NCBI RefSeq assembly: GCF_000763295.1
Contig: NZ_JRJE01000032.1
Span: forward strand, 248,001 to 312,000
DNA length: 64,000 nucleotides
Source of the DNA: Thalassospira australica
Lineage (GTDB): Bacteria > Pseudomonadota > Alphaproteobacteria > Rhodospirillales > Thalassospiraceae
Direction: 5' to 3'
Shown here: in pieces, positions 17,349 through 25,974 of the stretch
Numbering within the stretch: the first letter of the stretch is position 1
How the letters are laid out: each line of letters begins with the position of its first letter
The notes under the pieces: model-generated
What the model saw: the letters and a program-made list of their open reading frames with translations, nothing else
The model's database searches: none
Told to the model about the DNA's origin: nothing
Position numbers and translations under genes: made by a program

Positions 17349-17563
17349 ATTTGGGTCAGGCGGGTGCACGGTCGCGCACCCCAAAGATCACGGATTATAC
17401 GAAAGACAGGCCGACCTGGCATCAAATCTTCGTAAATCGGCCAAACGGTGCCTTCCAAAACCGGAACCTACGACACATATGTATTTTACACACTGCACAA
17501 TAAAAAATCGACGAAACGCTCCAAGAAACCAATATCTTATATCAGGCCGGGGTAACGCCATAC

Positions 17564-19915
17564 ATGGTTCCGACATTTCGCGATATTGAACGTGAAAAGT
17601 TCGCTATCAATCCCAAAACGTGCGAATGGACCATTCGCGCGATGACCGCCTTGCGGGCCAATATCGACATCAACATCAAGATGCACGGATCACGCGACCA
17701 CATGTCGCAGGGCGACATCTTCATGTTCAATCATTTCGCCCGGTTTGAAACATTCATCCCGCAATTCCTGATCGCACTGGAAACCGGGGTGTATTGCCGG
17801 TCCATCGCATCGGGCGAGTTTTTTGCCCAGGACAATACCTTTTCACGCTATCTGCGTGCCCTTGGCGGGGTGCCCAACGACTATGAACGGTTATTGCCAT
17901 TTCTGGCCGAGGAAATCCTGCGCGGCGGCAAGGTTGTGGTGTTTCCCGAAGGCGGCATGGTCAAGGACCGACGGGTCATCGCCAACGACCGCCCCCATCC
18001 CAAACGCCCTGATTACAGTGTCTATTCACGATCAGCCGATATACGACGCGCCCATCACACCGGGGCCGCGCTGCTTGGCCTGTGTATCGACGGTTTCAAG
18101 ATCGGATTATCTGCCCTGATCAACAAGGGCAATGACGGGGAACTCACACGCTGGGCAGCACTCCTTGAACGCAACGAAGACGATTTGCGGGCAACCCTTG
18201 CCAAGCCGACCTTGATGTTTCCGGCCAATATCACCTTCCATCCGCTTCGGGTGGATCAGAACCTTTTGGCACGGGCCGCCGACATGTTTACCGGTGGGCT
18301 CAGCCCCAAAATGGCCGAGGAAATGATCATCGAAGGCAATTTGATGTTCAAAAAGACCGATATGGACATCCGTCTTGGTGACCCGGTAAATCCACGCGGT
18401 CAGTTCAATTGGCTTGATCGGCGCCTTCTGGCCAAACGGGTCGAACAGGCGCGGTGCATTGATGATCTGTTCAGACCGCTCAAAACCCTTGGAAAAATTA
18501 CCGAACGTGTGCCGCAGTTTGCCATCACACGAAACATTAAACCCCTGCGTGATCAATGCATGTCGGTGATGTATTCCAACCTGACCATCAATGTCAGCCA
18601 TCTGGCATCACGGCTGATCATGATGTGGCTGGACGATGGCGTAACCGAAGTCGATATCAGCCATTTTGACAGGACGCTTTATCTGGCCATCAAGAACATC
18701 CAGCAGGCCGAAAATGTGCACCTGCATCGCGGCATGCGCAATCCCGCCGACTATGTTGGCATCTTTGAACTGAATTGCCCGCAGATCCGGTTCTTTATCG
18801 ATAGTGCGGTTGCGCTTGGTCTGATTGAACGGCGCGATCAGAAATATTGTTTCCTGCCCAAATTGCAGGCCGAAGCAGCGTTTGACGAAATCCGCATGGG
18901 CAATCCGATCATGGTCTATGCCAATGAAATGGCGCCAATCCATGCCTGCTGGCAGGCGCTTGAACGTGCACGGATCGAAGTTGACCACCTAAGCCCGACC
19001 GATATCGCCCGCCGACGCTTTGACGATGAAATCCTAGCCTGGTCCTGGAACCACGCGAGGTACCAAAAACCCAGATATGACGCGATCAACACACAAGAAA
19101 CCGCAACAGCCGATAGCCGCCCGTATTTGCTGTTGCCCAATGGGCAAACCCAATTTGGCTGTGGCGTATTACTGGTGCATGGTTTTTTGGCATCGCCCGC
19201 CGAACTTCGCGAATTGGGCGACAAGCTTGCCGCCATGGGCCATGCCGTAATGGGCGTGCGCCTGGCAGGTCATGGCACATCGCCCCATGAGTTACAAAAG
19301 CGAAAATGGACAGATTGGCTGGCATCCGTCCGACGCGGATATGAAATACTTGCACCGTTTTGCGATCAGGTGGTGATGGTCGGCTTTTCAACCGGTGGGG
19401 CGCTTTCGGTCATTCATGCGGCCCATAAACCCGATAAACTCCGCGCACTTGTCCTTGCAGGAACGCCTGTTAAATTCCGCAATCGCAATCTTATGTTTGT
19501 GCCGCTGCTATATGGGGCGAACAAATTGATGGGATGGATGCCATCCGCACAGGAGCTTCTGGGGTTTCGCCCCAATGAGTCCGAACATCCTGAAATCAAT
19601 TACCGCAACATTCCGATCGGGGGGCTGCATCAGTTGCGCCAAGCCGTGGCGAAAATGCACACCCGGCTGGCAGAACTTGAATGCCCGACCCTGATCTTGC
19701 AGGGTGATGGTGACAAAGTGGTCGATCCCGCCAGTGCAAATATGATCCGGCGACTTGCAACCAACGCCTCCGAGATTGATGTTCAGATGCTGAAATCCGA
19801 TCGCCACGGCATTGTGAACGAAGATATCGACCGCGCACATGCACGCATCATCGATTTTGTGCAAAGCCACTGCGAAGCCCAACCCGCAAAATCAAACGCC
19901 ATCCCCGCAGAATAA
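17564..19915 (+). CDS. Fusion of glycerol-3-phosphate/lysophospholipid acyltransferase domain and alpha/beta hydrolase
   Basis: 783 aa. Residues about 30-300 look like an LPLAT/PlsB-type acyltransferase: FNHFARFETF gives an H-x4-E version (H57, E62) of the usual H-x4-D motif, and VVVFPEGG (near 127-131) is the glycerophosphate-binding motif. The middle (about 300-510) is helical and unassigned. From about residue 530 an alpha/beta hydrolase of the monoglyceride-lipase type appears: GVLLVHGFLASPAEL, nucleophile elbow VGFSTGGALS (near 606), acid in GDGDKVVDP and histidine in SDRHGIVNE. No signal peptide. It may couple acyl transfer to acyl release; this is inference. Confidence 0.8.
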   Translation: MVPTFRDIEREKFAINPKTCEWTIRAMTALRANIDINIKMHGSRDHMSQGDIFMFNHFARFETFIPQFLIALETGVYCRSIASGEFFAQDNTFSRYLRALGGVPNDYERLLPFLAEEILRGGKVVVFPEGGMVKDRRVIANDRPHPKRPDYSVYSRSADIRRAHHTGAALLGLCIDGFKIGLSALINKGNDGELTRWAALLERNEDDLRATLAKPTLMFPANITFHPLRVDQNLLARAADMFTGGLSPKMAEEMIIEGNLMFKKTDMDIRLGDPVNPRGQFNWLDRRLLAKRVEQARCIDDLFRPLKTLGKITERVPQFAITRNIKPLRDQCMSVMYSNLTINVSHLASRLIMMWLDDGVTEVDISHFDRTLYLAIKNIQQAENVHLHRGMRNPADYVGIFELNCPQIRFFIDSAVALGLIERRDQKYCFLPKLQAEAAFDEIRMGNPIMVYANEMAPIHACWQALERARIEVDHLSPTDIARRRFDDEILAWSWNHARYQKPRYDAINTQETATADSRPYLLLPNGQTQFGCGVLLVHGFLASPAELRELGDKLAAMGHAVMGVRLAGHGTSPHELQKRKWTDWLASVRRGYEILAPFCDQVVMVGFSTGGALSVIHAAHKPDKLRALVLAGTPVKFRNRNLMFVPLLYGANKLMGWMPSAQELLGFRPNESEHPEINYRNIPIGGLHQLRQAVAKMHTRLAELECPTLILQGDGDKVVDPASANMIRRLATNASEIDVQMLKSDRHGIVNEDIDRAHARIIDFVQSHCEAQPAKSNAIPAE

Positions 19916-19935
19916 ACCTGCTCAACGAACAACAT

Positions 19936-19993
<58 letters not shown>

Positions 19994-20034
19994 ATGGCCT
20001 TGACGGGGCCGTTGCGTCAACATACTTTGGATCC

Positions 20035-20655
20035 ATGGATACAAACATGATCACAGACGCACTGCGCGCTGACATTGAAACCGGCCTGATTGCGCCCGGT
20101 ACGGTCCTTAAGCAGGAAGAAGTGGCAGCACGCTTTGGCGTAAGCCGCCAACCGGTCCGCCATGCACTGGAACGGTTGCATGCTTCTGGTTTACTTGAAA
20201 AACGTTCTGACCGAAGCCTTGCCGTCACCGCCCTTATGGCCAAGGACGTCCGGGCACTTTGCCAAATTCGTGTCTCGCTTGAAATCACAGCCCTTAAGCT
20301 ATCCGCGCCCAACCTGACGGCAGGGGCCCTGCGCAAGGCGCGCCGCCTCAATGAAGATCTGATTGAAGAGGAAGAACCCGAAATTCTGGCTGAACTTGAT
20401 CAGGATTTTCACCAGACACTTTATGGTGCCTGCGGCAATGAGCGGCTACTTGGCATGATCAGTGAATTTCGCAGTGAAACCAGACGGGCCTACGCCATGC
20501 AGCCAATGGGATCACAAACCCGAAGTGCCTTTTACGAGGAACACAGCCTGATCCTTGAGGCCCTTGGCGCCAATGACATCGATGCCGCCTGTGATGTTCT
20601 TTCCACCCATATCGGCGACACCGTCGGTAAATTGATCCCAGTTGAGATCCTATAA
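20035..20655 (+). CDS. GntR-family transcriptional regulator, FCD subfamily
   Basis: 206 aa. Winged helix at residues 5-65 (ITDALRADIETGLIAPGTVLKQEEVAARFGVSRQPVRHALERLHASGLL) and an FCD effector domain (DQDFHQTLYGACGNERLL; EEHSLILEALGANDIDAACDVLSTHI). The metal/ligand histidines of FCD proteins are visible in DFHQTL, EEHSLI and STHIGD. It is followed 40 bases later by the OsmC gene, so it may control that gene or an unlinked target. The N-terminus is short and starts directly with the helix. Confidence 0.9.
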   Translation: MDTNMITDALRADIETGLIAPGTVLKQEEVAARFGVSRQPVRHALERLHASGLLEKRSDRSLAVTALMAKDVRALCQIRVSLEITALKLSAPNLTAGALRKARRLNEDLIEEEEPEILAELDQDFHQTLYGACGNERLLGMISEFRSETRRAYAMQPMGSQTRSAFYEEHSLILEALGANDIDAACDVLSTHIGDTVGKLIPVEIL

Positions 20656-20695
20656 ATCCCCCTGACATAAGCCCACCCTGACAGGAGCCCCATCA

Positions 20696-21154
20696 ATGAG
20701 CAGCTTTGGCGCAGAAGTTATCTGGACACGTAAAGAAGCCGAAATCTTTACCGATCGCCGCTATTCACGGGGGCATGTCTGGCGCTTTGATGGCGGGGCG
20801 GAGGTTCCGGCATCCTCTTCGCCACATGTCGTGCCACTGCCCTATTCTGTTGAGGACAATGTCGATCCGGAAGAGGCCTTTGTCGCAGCCCTTTCAAGCT
20901 GCCACATGCTGTTTTTCCTGCATTTTGCATCTGATGCGGGTGTGGTCGTGGATCAATATGCCGATAATGCCATCGGCGAAATGAAAATCGTGGCGGGCAA
21001 AACCATGATCACCAAGGTCACCTTGCGCCCGAAGATTACCTATGGCGACAAGGCCCCGAACAGTGAACTGGAAGCAGACCTTCATCACCGTGCCCACGAA
21101 GCCTGCTTCCTTGCCAATTCAGTTAAATGTGCGGTTCTGGTCGACCCTGTCTAG
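20696..21154 (+). CDS. OsmC-family protein
   Basis: 152 aa. Contains the two conserved cysteines of the OsmC/Ohr superfamily: one in ALSSCHMLFFL (about residue 65) and one in EACFLANSVKCAVLV near the C-terminus, where two Cys are present. Such proteins reduce organic hydroperoxides using thiols, though this subgroup (often annotated OsmC-like) is less well characterised than Ohr. A clear AGGAG ribosome site precedes ATG 20696. Probably co-transcribed with the GntR gene upstream. Confidence 0.88.
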   Translation: MSSFGAEVIWTRKEAEIFTDRRYSRGHVWRFDGGAEVPASSSPHVVPLPYSVEDNVDPEEAFVAALSSCHMLFFLHFASDAGVVVDQYADNAIGEMKIVAGKTMITKVTLRPKITYGDKAPNSELEADLHHRAHEACFLANSVKCAVLVDPV

Positions 21155-21157
21155 CAC

Positions 21158-21952
21158 TCAATCGACCAAGGGCTTTTGCGCACAAATGGCATAGCGATGC
21201 TGCGCGCCGCGTTCCAACCCCTTGGCAAGGCTGATGTGTTTCTTTTGCGCTGAATGGATTTTCTTCAGATTGAAATCAACTGCAATCGGGTCAAAGCCAA
21301 TTTGGCGGAGCATTTTGGAAACTTCATCGGCACGCGCACCGTCAGAAAAATGCACCCGCGCCAGAATGTCGTGATGGGTTTGCATGTGCGGGACGGCCGC
21401 AACAGGTTTGCGCATGCCAAGCCGTTCAAACAAACCCGCCAGCGCCTTGTTAAGTTTTGTCGCCCAGGTCGGCGAGACAAAATCACCATCAACGATCAGA
21501 AGCTTGCCACCGGGTTTGAGCACACGGAACCATTCCGTGAATGCCGCCACCGGGTCAACCAACGTCCAGACCAGATGGCGGGTGATGATCACATCATAAC
21601 TGTCATCATCTTCAAGCGTGCGTTCGGCGTCGCCCAACAGAAAACGAATTTTCGATCCGCGCTGTTTTGACTTCGCACGCGCCTTTTCAAGCATCGCCTC
21701 GGACCAGTCCATACCGGTCACCGCGAATCCGAGATCATGCATCAGGTGGCTGATCACGCCTGTCCCGCTGGCAAGGTCAAGCGCCTTGCGGCCGTCACCC
21801 TTGCCAAAATGACGTTCAAACAGGGCATGCCAGGCCACACGTTCGGTTTCTGAAAAAATCTCGTGACCGGGTTGCTCGTCAAAGGTGGCAGCCCGCATTG
21901 ACCAGTATTCCTTGATCTCTTCACGCAGATTGTAATTGCTAGCCTGATGCAT
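21158..21952 (-). CDS. Class I SAM-dependent methyltransferase
   Basis: 264 aa. SAM-binding motif I is ALDLASGTGVISHLMHDLGF and the downstream DVIITRHLVWTLVDPVAAFTEWFRVLKPGGKLLIVDGDF is typical of ubiquinone/menaquinone- or small-molecule-methylating Methyltransf_11 enzymes. The N-terminus NLREEIKEYWSMRAATFDEQPGHE resembles methyltransferases found beside metal-uptake genes. It is divergent from the iron-siderophore ABC operon, so it may share its iron-responsive control; the substrate cannot be told. Confidence 0.85.
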   Translation of the reverse strand: MHQASNYNLREEIKEYWSMRAATFDEQPGHEIFSETERVAWHALFERHFGKGDGRKALDLASGTGVISHLMHDLGFAVTGMDWSEAMLEKARAKSKQRGSKIRFLLGDAERTLEDDDSYDVIITRHLVWTLVDPVAAFTEWFRVLKPGGKLLIVDGDFVSPTWATKLNKALAGLFERLGMRKPVAAVPHMQTHHDILARVHFSDGARADEVSKMLRQIGFDPIAVDFNLKKIHSAQKKHISLAKGLERGAQHRYAICAQKPLVD

Positions 21953-22042
21953 GGTGGTCGGGTCTCTCTCTGGCTTTACTCTGCGATTCTCTACAGGTTT
22001 TTCCTGCTTTATCGCACAACATCACAACAACTTAATATGTGA

Positions 22043-22086
22043 TTGATTTGCAATTTCTATGCGAAAAATATTGATTTGCATTCTCA
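22043..22086. promoter_or_regulatory. Candidate iron-responsive operator (Fur/Irr-like) with direct repeats
   Basis: Exact ten-base direct repeat TTGATTTGCA at 22043-22052 and 22071-22080. The second copy extends to TGATTTGCATTCTCA (22072-22086), a partial match to a 7-1-7 Fur box. It lies about 50-90 bases upstream of the siderophore-binding protein gene and between two divergent genes. Confidence 0.5.
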
Positions 22087-22134
22087 ATAGCTGATAATCC
22101 GGCGCTCAGGCAATTGTAATTTGAGGGAACGGGA

Positions 22135-23265
22135 ATGAAAATCTTTGGTGCATTTGCAGCACTGACCATGTTGGTGGCAGGGGCTGCACAGGCGGCGGAA
22201 TCCGTCACGGTAACGGATGTTGCCGGTCGCGAGGTTTCGGTCAACTTGCCTGTTGAACGGGTTATTCTGGGGGAAGGTCGCCTGCTTTATGGTCTGGCAA
22301 CGCTCGATAGCGAAGACCCTTTCCAGCGTGTTGTTGGCTGGCGCGATGATCTGAAAAAAGCCGATCCGCAGACCTACAACATCTATGCTGCAAAATACCC
22401 CCACATTGACGACATTCCGACCTTTGGTGGCATGAAAGACGGCACGTTCGATATTGAACAGGCCATCTCGGTCAATCCTGACGTCGTGATCATGAACCTC
22501 GAAGCCAAAGCCGCCACCGAAGATGGTGGTTTTGATGAAAAACTTGCCGCCGTTGGTATTCCGCTGGTCTATATCGACTTCCGTGAAGCGCCGATGAAAA
22601 ACACCGACACCAGCATGAAAATCCTGGGTCAGTTGACCGGCAAGGAAGATCGCGCAGCGGAATTCATCAAATTCCGTTCTGACAGCATCAAGAACGTCAC
22701 TGACCGCATCGCCAAGGCAAATCCGGAAAAACCGCAAGTCTTCATTGAACGCGCAGCGGGCTATTCCGATGAATGCTGCATGTCGTTTGGCAACGAGAAT
22801 TTCGGCACCATGGTTGAAATGGCTGGTGGTGTGAACATCGCAGCATCAATCATCCCGGGCACCTTTGGCACCATCAACCCGGAACAGGTTGTTGCTTCCA
22901 ACCCCGATCAGTTCGTTGGGACCGGTGCAAGCTGGGAAGCATATTCCCCGGGCGGCGGATGGGTTGGTCTTGGCCCGGATGCCGATATGGTCGAAGCGCG
23001 GCGCAAATTGGTTGCCCTGATGGAACGTCCGGCATTTACCGGCATCAAAGCGGTTGAGAATCGCGAAATCCATGCGGTTTGGCACCAGTTCTATAACAGC
23101 CCGTATCAGTTCGTTGTGATCGAACAGATGGCAAAATGGTTCCACCCGGATCTGTTTGCCGACATCGACGCCGAAGCAACCTTCAAGGAACTGCACGAAC
23201 GCTTCCTGCCGCTGGATTATCAGCCGGGCTACTTCATCTCGATCAGCGACACAGTCACAAACTAA
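22135..23265 (+). CDS. Iron-siderophore ABC transporter periplasmic binding protein
   Basis: 376 aa. Cleavable signal peptide MKIFGAFAALTMLVAGAAQA. The mature protein begins with the class III (TroA/FecB-like) fold: VTVTDVAGREVSVNLPVERVIL, DIEQAISVNPDVVIMNLEA, and later VVASNPDQFVGTG. It would bind a ferric complex and deliver it to the permease encoded next. The ligand is unknown. A TAATG one-base overlap links it to the permease gene. A putative iron box lies upstream. Confidence 0.9.
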   Translation: MKIFGAFAALTMLVAGAAQAAESVTVTDVAGREVSVNLPVERVILGEGRLLYGLATLDSEDPFQRVVGWRDDLKKADPQTYNIYAAKYPHIDDIPTFGGMKDGTFDIEQAISVNPDVVIMNLEAKAATEDGGFDEKLAAVGIPLVYIDFREAPMKNTDTSMKILGQLTGKEDRAAEFIKFRSDSIKNVTDRIAKANPEKPQVFIERAAGYSDECCMSFGNENFGTMVEMAGGVNIAASIIPGTFGTINPEQVVASNPDQFVGTGASWEAYSPGGGWVGLGPDADMVEARRKLVALMERPAFTGIKAVENREIHAVWHQFYNSPYQFVVIEQMAKWFHPDLFADIDAEATFKELHERFLPLDYQPGYFISISDTVTN

Positions 23266-24326
23266 TGACGACCAACCCCATCAGCGTCGAAGCCGGGAGC
23301 GTGCATTACAAGGCACGCTCCCTGCGTCGTTTCTTGCTCCTGCTTTTGATGGGCGGGGCATTGTTCATTTCGTTTGCTGTCGATCTGGCAACGGGCCCGG
23401 CGAATTATCCGCTATCGGACGTGATCGCCACCCTGCTTGATCCCTGGTCGGCGACCGATCAATTGCGCGTCGTGATATGGGATATCCGCATGCCGGTTGC
23501 CCTGATGGCGCTGACCGTGGGCGCAGCACTTTCCACCGCCGGGGCGCAGATGCAGACCATCCTTGCCAACCCGCTTGCCAGCCCGTTTACACTGGGCATC
23601 TCGGCTGCGGCCGGGTTTGGTGCGGCATTGGCACTGGTTCTTGGGGTTGCATTGCTGCCAGCCTTTGTCGATTTCATCATTCCGCTCAATGCCTTTATCA
23701 TGGCGATGGGCACGGCACTGATCATTCATTTCTTCAGCCGCCTGCGCGGTGTGACGGTCGAAACCATTGTTTTGCTGGGCATTGCACTGGTGTTTACCTT
23801 CAACGCGCTTCTGGCCCTTTTGCAGTATCTCGCAAGTGAACAGGCGCTTGCCGCTGTTGTGTTCTGGACCATGGGGTCGCTGGTTAAGGCAACATGGACC
23901 AAGGTCGCCGTAACAGCAGCAGCTGTCATGATCGCCATTCCGCTCTTTACCCGTCAGGCATGGGCATTGACCGCCCTGCGTCTTGGGGATGCCAAGGCGG
24001 AAAGCTTTGGCGTCAATGTGCAGGGGCTTCGTTTGCGGACCATGCTGATTGTCAGCCTTCTGGCAGCCATTCCGGTATCGTTTGTCGGCACGATCGGATT
24101 TATCGGGCTGGTTGGGCCACATATTGCCCGCATGCTGGTCGGTGAAGATCAACGCTTCTTCCTGCCCGCATCAATTCTGTGCGGGGCGCTCATTTTGTCG
24201 GCCACCTCGGTTCTATCCAAATTGCTGATCCCGGGTGCAATCCTTCCGATCGGGGTGATTACCGCCCTTGTGGGTGTTCCCTTCTTCTTCTCGCTGATCT
24301 TCGCAAGTCGGAGGAAATCATGGTAA
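23265..24326 (+). CDS. FecCD-family iron-siderophore ABC permease
   Basis: 353 aa with about ten hydrophobic segments. Family motifs include VGAALSTAGAQMQTILANPLASPFTLGISAAAGFGA near the second/third helix and FVGTIGFIGLVGPHIARMLVGEDQR (the ATPase-coupling loop). A single permease gene means the importer probably uses a homodimer, as in BtuC-type systems. ATG 23265 overlaps the preceding stop by one base; a longer in-frame ORF start at 23136 lies inside the binding-protein gene and is rejected. Confidence 0.92.
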   Translation: MTTNPISVEAGSVHYKARSLRRFLLLLLMGGALFISFAVDLATGPANYPLSDVIATLLDPWSATDQLRVVIWDIRMPVALMALTVGAALSTAGAQMQTILANPLASPFTLGISAAAGFGAALALVLGVALLPAFVDFIIPLNAFIMAMGTALIIHFFSRLRGVTVETIVLLGIALVFTFNALLALLQYLASEQALAAVVFWTMGSLVKATWTKVAVTAAAVMIAIPLFTRQAWALTALRLGDAKAESFGVNVQGLRLRTMLIVSLLAAIPVSFVGTIGFIGLVGPHIARMLVGEDQRFFLPASILCGALILSATSVLSKLLIPGAILPIGVITALVGVPFFFSLIFASRRKSW

Positions 24327-25144
24327 CGCTGCGTCTTGAAGATATCGGGACCCGCTATGGCAAGGTGCAGGTGGTATCAGGTGTTACAACACCAACCATT
24401 CAGCCCGGCACTGTAACCGCCGTTATCGGCCCGAATGCCGCGGGCAAATCAAGCCTGTTTCGCCGCGTCGCCGGATTGGCGAAAGGTGGCGGCAAAGTCG
24501 ATATTGGAACGCATCGCAAAGAACGCAATACGATTTGCTATATGCCTCAGGATACTGGATCGACTGCCGTTCTGTCGGTGTATGAGTCTGTCATTCTTGC
24601 TGCCAAACAGGGATCAAGCCTGCGTGTGCAGAACGATGAACTGACCCGGATTGATGACATCCTTGCGGCCTTGCGCATTTCCGATCTGGCCGGGCGTAAT
24701 CTGGGCGAACTCAGCGGCGGACAACGCCAGTTGGTTGCCATTGCCCAGACGCTGGTGCGCGACCCCAAGATTCTTTTGATGGATGAACCGACATCGGCCC
24801 TTGATCTGCATCGCCAGATGGAGGTTCTATCGTTCATGCGCGATATCGCCAAAGGCCAGAACATCATTGTTCTGATTGCCATTCACGATCTGAACCATGC
24901 GCTGCAATATTGTGACCAGGCGATGGCGATTCGCGATGGCAGGATGGTGGCGTTTGGTCCGTGTTCGGATGTGATCGACAGCGATCTTCTGCGCGATGTC
25001 TATCAGGTCGATGGCCATGTTGAGATGAATTCACTTGGCCATCCCCATATCGTACTGCGCGGGCCAAGCGATGAAACCAACAGCCGCCACAACATCGCAG
25101 TCGGTCACAATACACAAACCGAAACCACCCGCGCCGCGCAATAG
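24320..25144 (+). CDS. Iron-siderophore ABC transporter ATP-binding protein (FecE/FepC-like)
   Basis: 274 aa. Walker A IGPNAAGKSSLFRR, signature ELSGGQRQLVAIAQ, Walker B ILLMDEPTSALDL, switch histidine in IAIHDLNHAL. The start ATG 24320 has GGAGG at 24310-24314 and overlaps the permease gene by seven bases. The C-terminus, with the NSRHNIAVGHNTQ region, extends slightly beyond the usual domain. Last gene of the importer operon. Confidence 0.92.
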   Translation: MVTLRLEDIGTRYGKVQVVSGVTTPTIQPGTVTAVIGPNAAGKSSLFRRVAGLAKGGGKVDIGTHRKERNTICYMPQDTGSTAVLSVYESVILAAKQGSSLRVQNDELTRIDDILAALRISDLAGRNLGELSGGQRQLVAIAQTLVRDPKILLMDEPTSALDLHRQMEVLSFMRDIAKGQNIIVLIAIHDLNHALQYCDQAMAIRDGRMVAFGPCSDVIDSDLLRDVYQVDGHVEMNSLGHPHIVLRGPSDETNSRHNIAVGHNTQTETTRAAQ

Positions 25145-25170
25145 GCGCGAGATCACCACGGGCTAAAGAT

Positions 25171-25848
25171 CTAGACTGGCAGACGTGTGATTACGTCTGC
25201 CAGTGGGCGCAGGTGTTTTGAGATAATCTCGACAGCTGCCTGTTCATCGTAATTTTCAAGAGCTTCGATCAATTGTAAATGTTCGCGGTCGATGGTTTCG
25301 GCTCTGGACGGATGAACACGCATGGCGGCGATCGCCACCCGTTGCTGACGCACCTGAAGTGAATCGTAAAGCTCTACAAGCACCCGGTTGTCAGTTGTTG
25401 CAACAATTGCACGGTGAAAAGCCTGATCGTATTCAGCGCGTTCCACGAAGTCCTTGCTGTCGGTTGTCACACACATCTTGTCATATAGAACACGCAAATC
25501 CGACGGCAGCGTAAGCTTTTCGCGACATATGTGTGCCATCGCATGGCTTTCGATCAGACGCCGGCTTTCATAAACTTCGGCAAGTTCCTTGGCCGTGATC
25601 TGACGTACCACAGCACCACGACGCGGTGTTAGAGTGATATAATGATCATTCTGCAAACGGTGTAAGGCTTCACGTACAGGCGTGCGTGAAACGCCTACCG
25701 CCTCCGACACGACCTTTTCTTCGATGAAGTCCCCTCCCTGCATTTCACCGTTCAAAATTTTCCGGCGAACATAGCTGTAGACAAGCTCCTTTGCTGGTCG
25801 CTTGGTCTTTTCCGTTTCGTTTTCAACGGATTCCGCAGGTTTTGACAT
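25171..25848 (-). CDS. GntR-family transcriptional regulator, FCD subfamily
   Basis: About 225 aa from ATG 25848. Winged helix (AKELVYSYVRRKILNGEMQGGDFIEEKVVSEAVGVSRTPVREALHRLQ) and FCD domain (YDQAFHRAIVATTDNRVLVELY; EHLQLIEALENYDEQAAVEIISKHLRPL). It is divergent from the amidase-aldolase-TRAP operon and is its likely repressor. An in-frame start at 25932 would overlap the operator region and is less likely. Effector probably a carboxylate related to the operon substrate. Confidence 0.88.
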   Translation of the reverse strand: MSKPAESVENETEKTKRPAKELVYSYVRRKILNGEMQGGDFIEEKVVSEAVGVSRTPVREALHRLQNDHYITLTPRRGAVVRQITAKELAEVYESRRLIESHAMAHICREKLTLPSDLRVLYDKMCVTTDSKDFVERAEYDQAFHRAIVATTDNRVLVELYDSLQVRQQRVAIAAMRVHPSRAETIDREHLQLIEALENYDEQAAVEIISKHLRPLADVITRLPV

Positions 25849-25924
25849 CGTGCCTCGTGTGGGTTGTCGCTTGTTAGTCACACAATTATACAAGAAATTC
25901 GACCTAGACAACGAAATATTTCTT

Positions 25925-25944
25925 ATGTACATGTCATGTATACA
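25925..25944. promoter_or_regulatory. Candidate GntR operator with two adjacent palindromes
   Basis: ATGTACAT (25925-25932) and TGTATACA (25937-25944) are each perfect eight-base palindromes, separated by four bases, resembling the GT-N-AC half-sites bound by FCD regulators. They lie 31-50 bases before the amidase start and between the regulator and the operon. Confidence 0.6.
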
Positions 25945-25974
25945 CGAGAAATAACAACAACTGAGGCTACTAAA

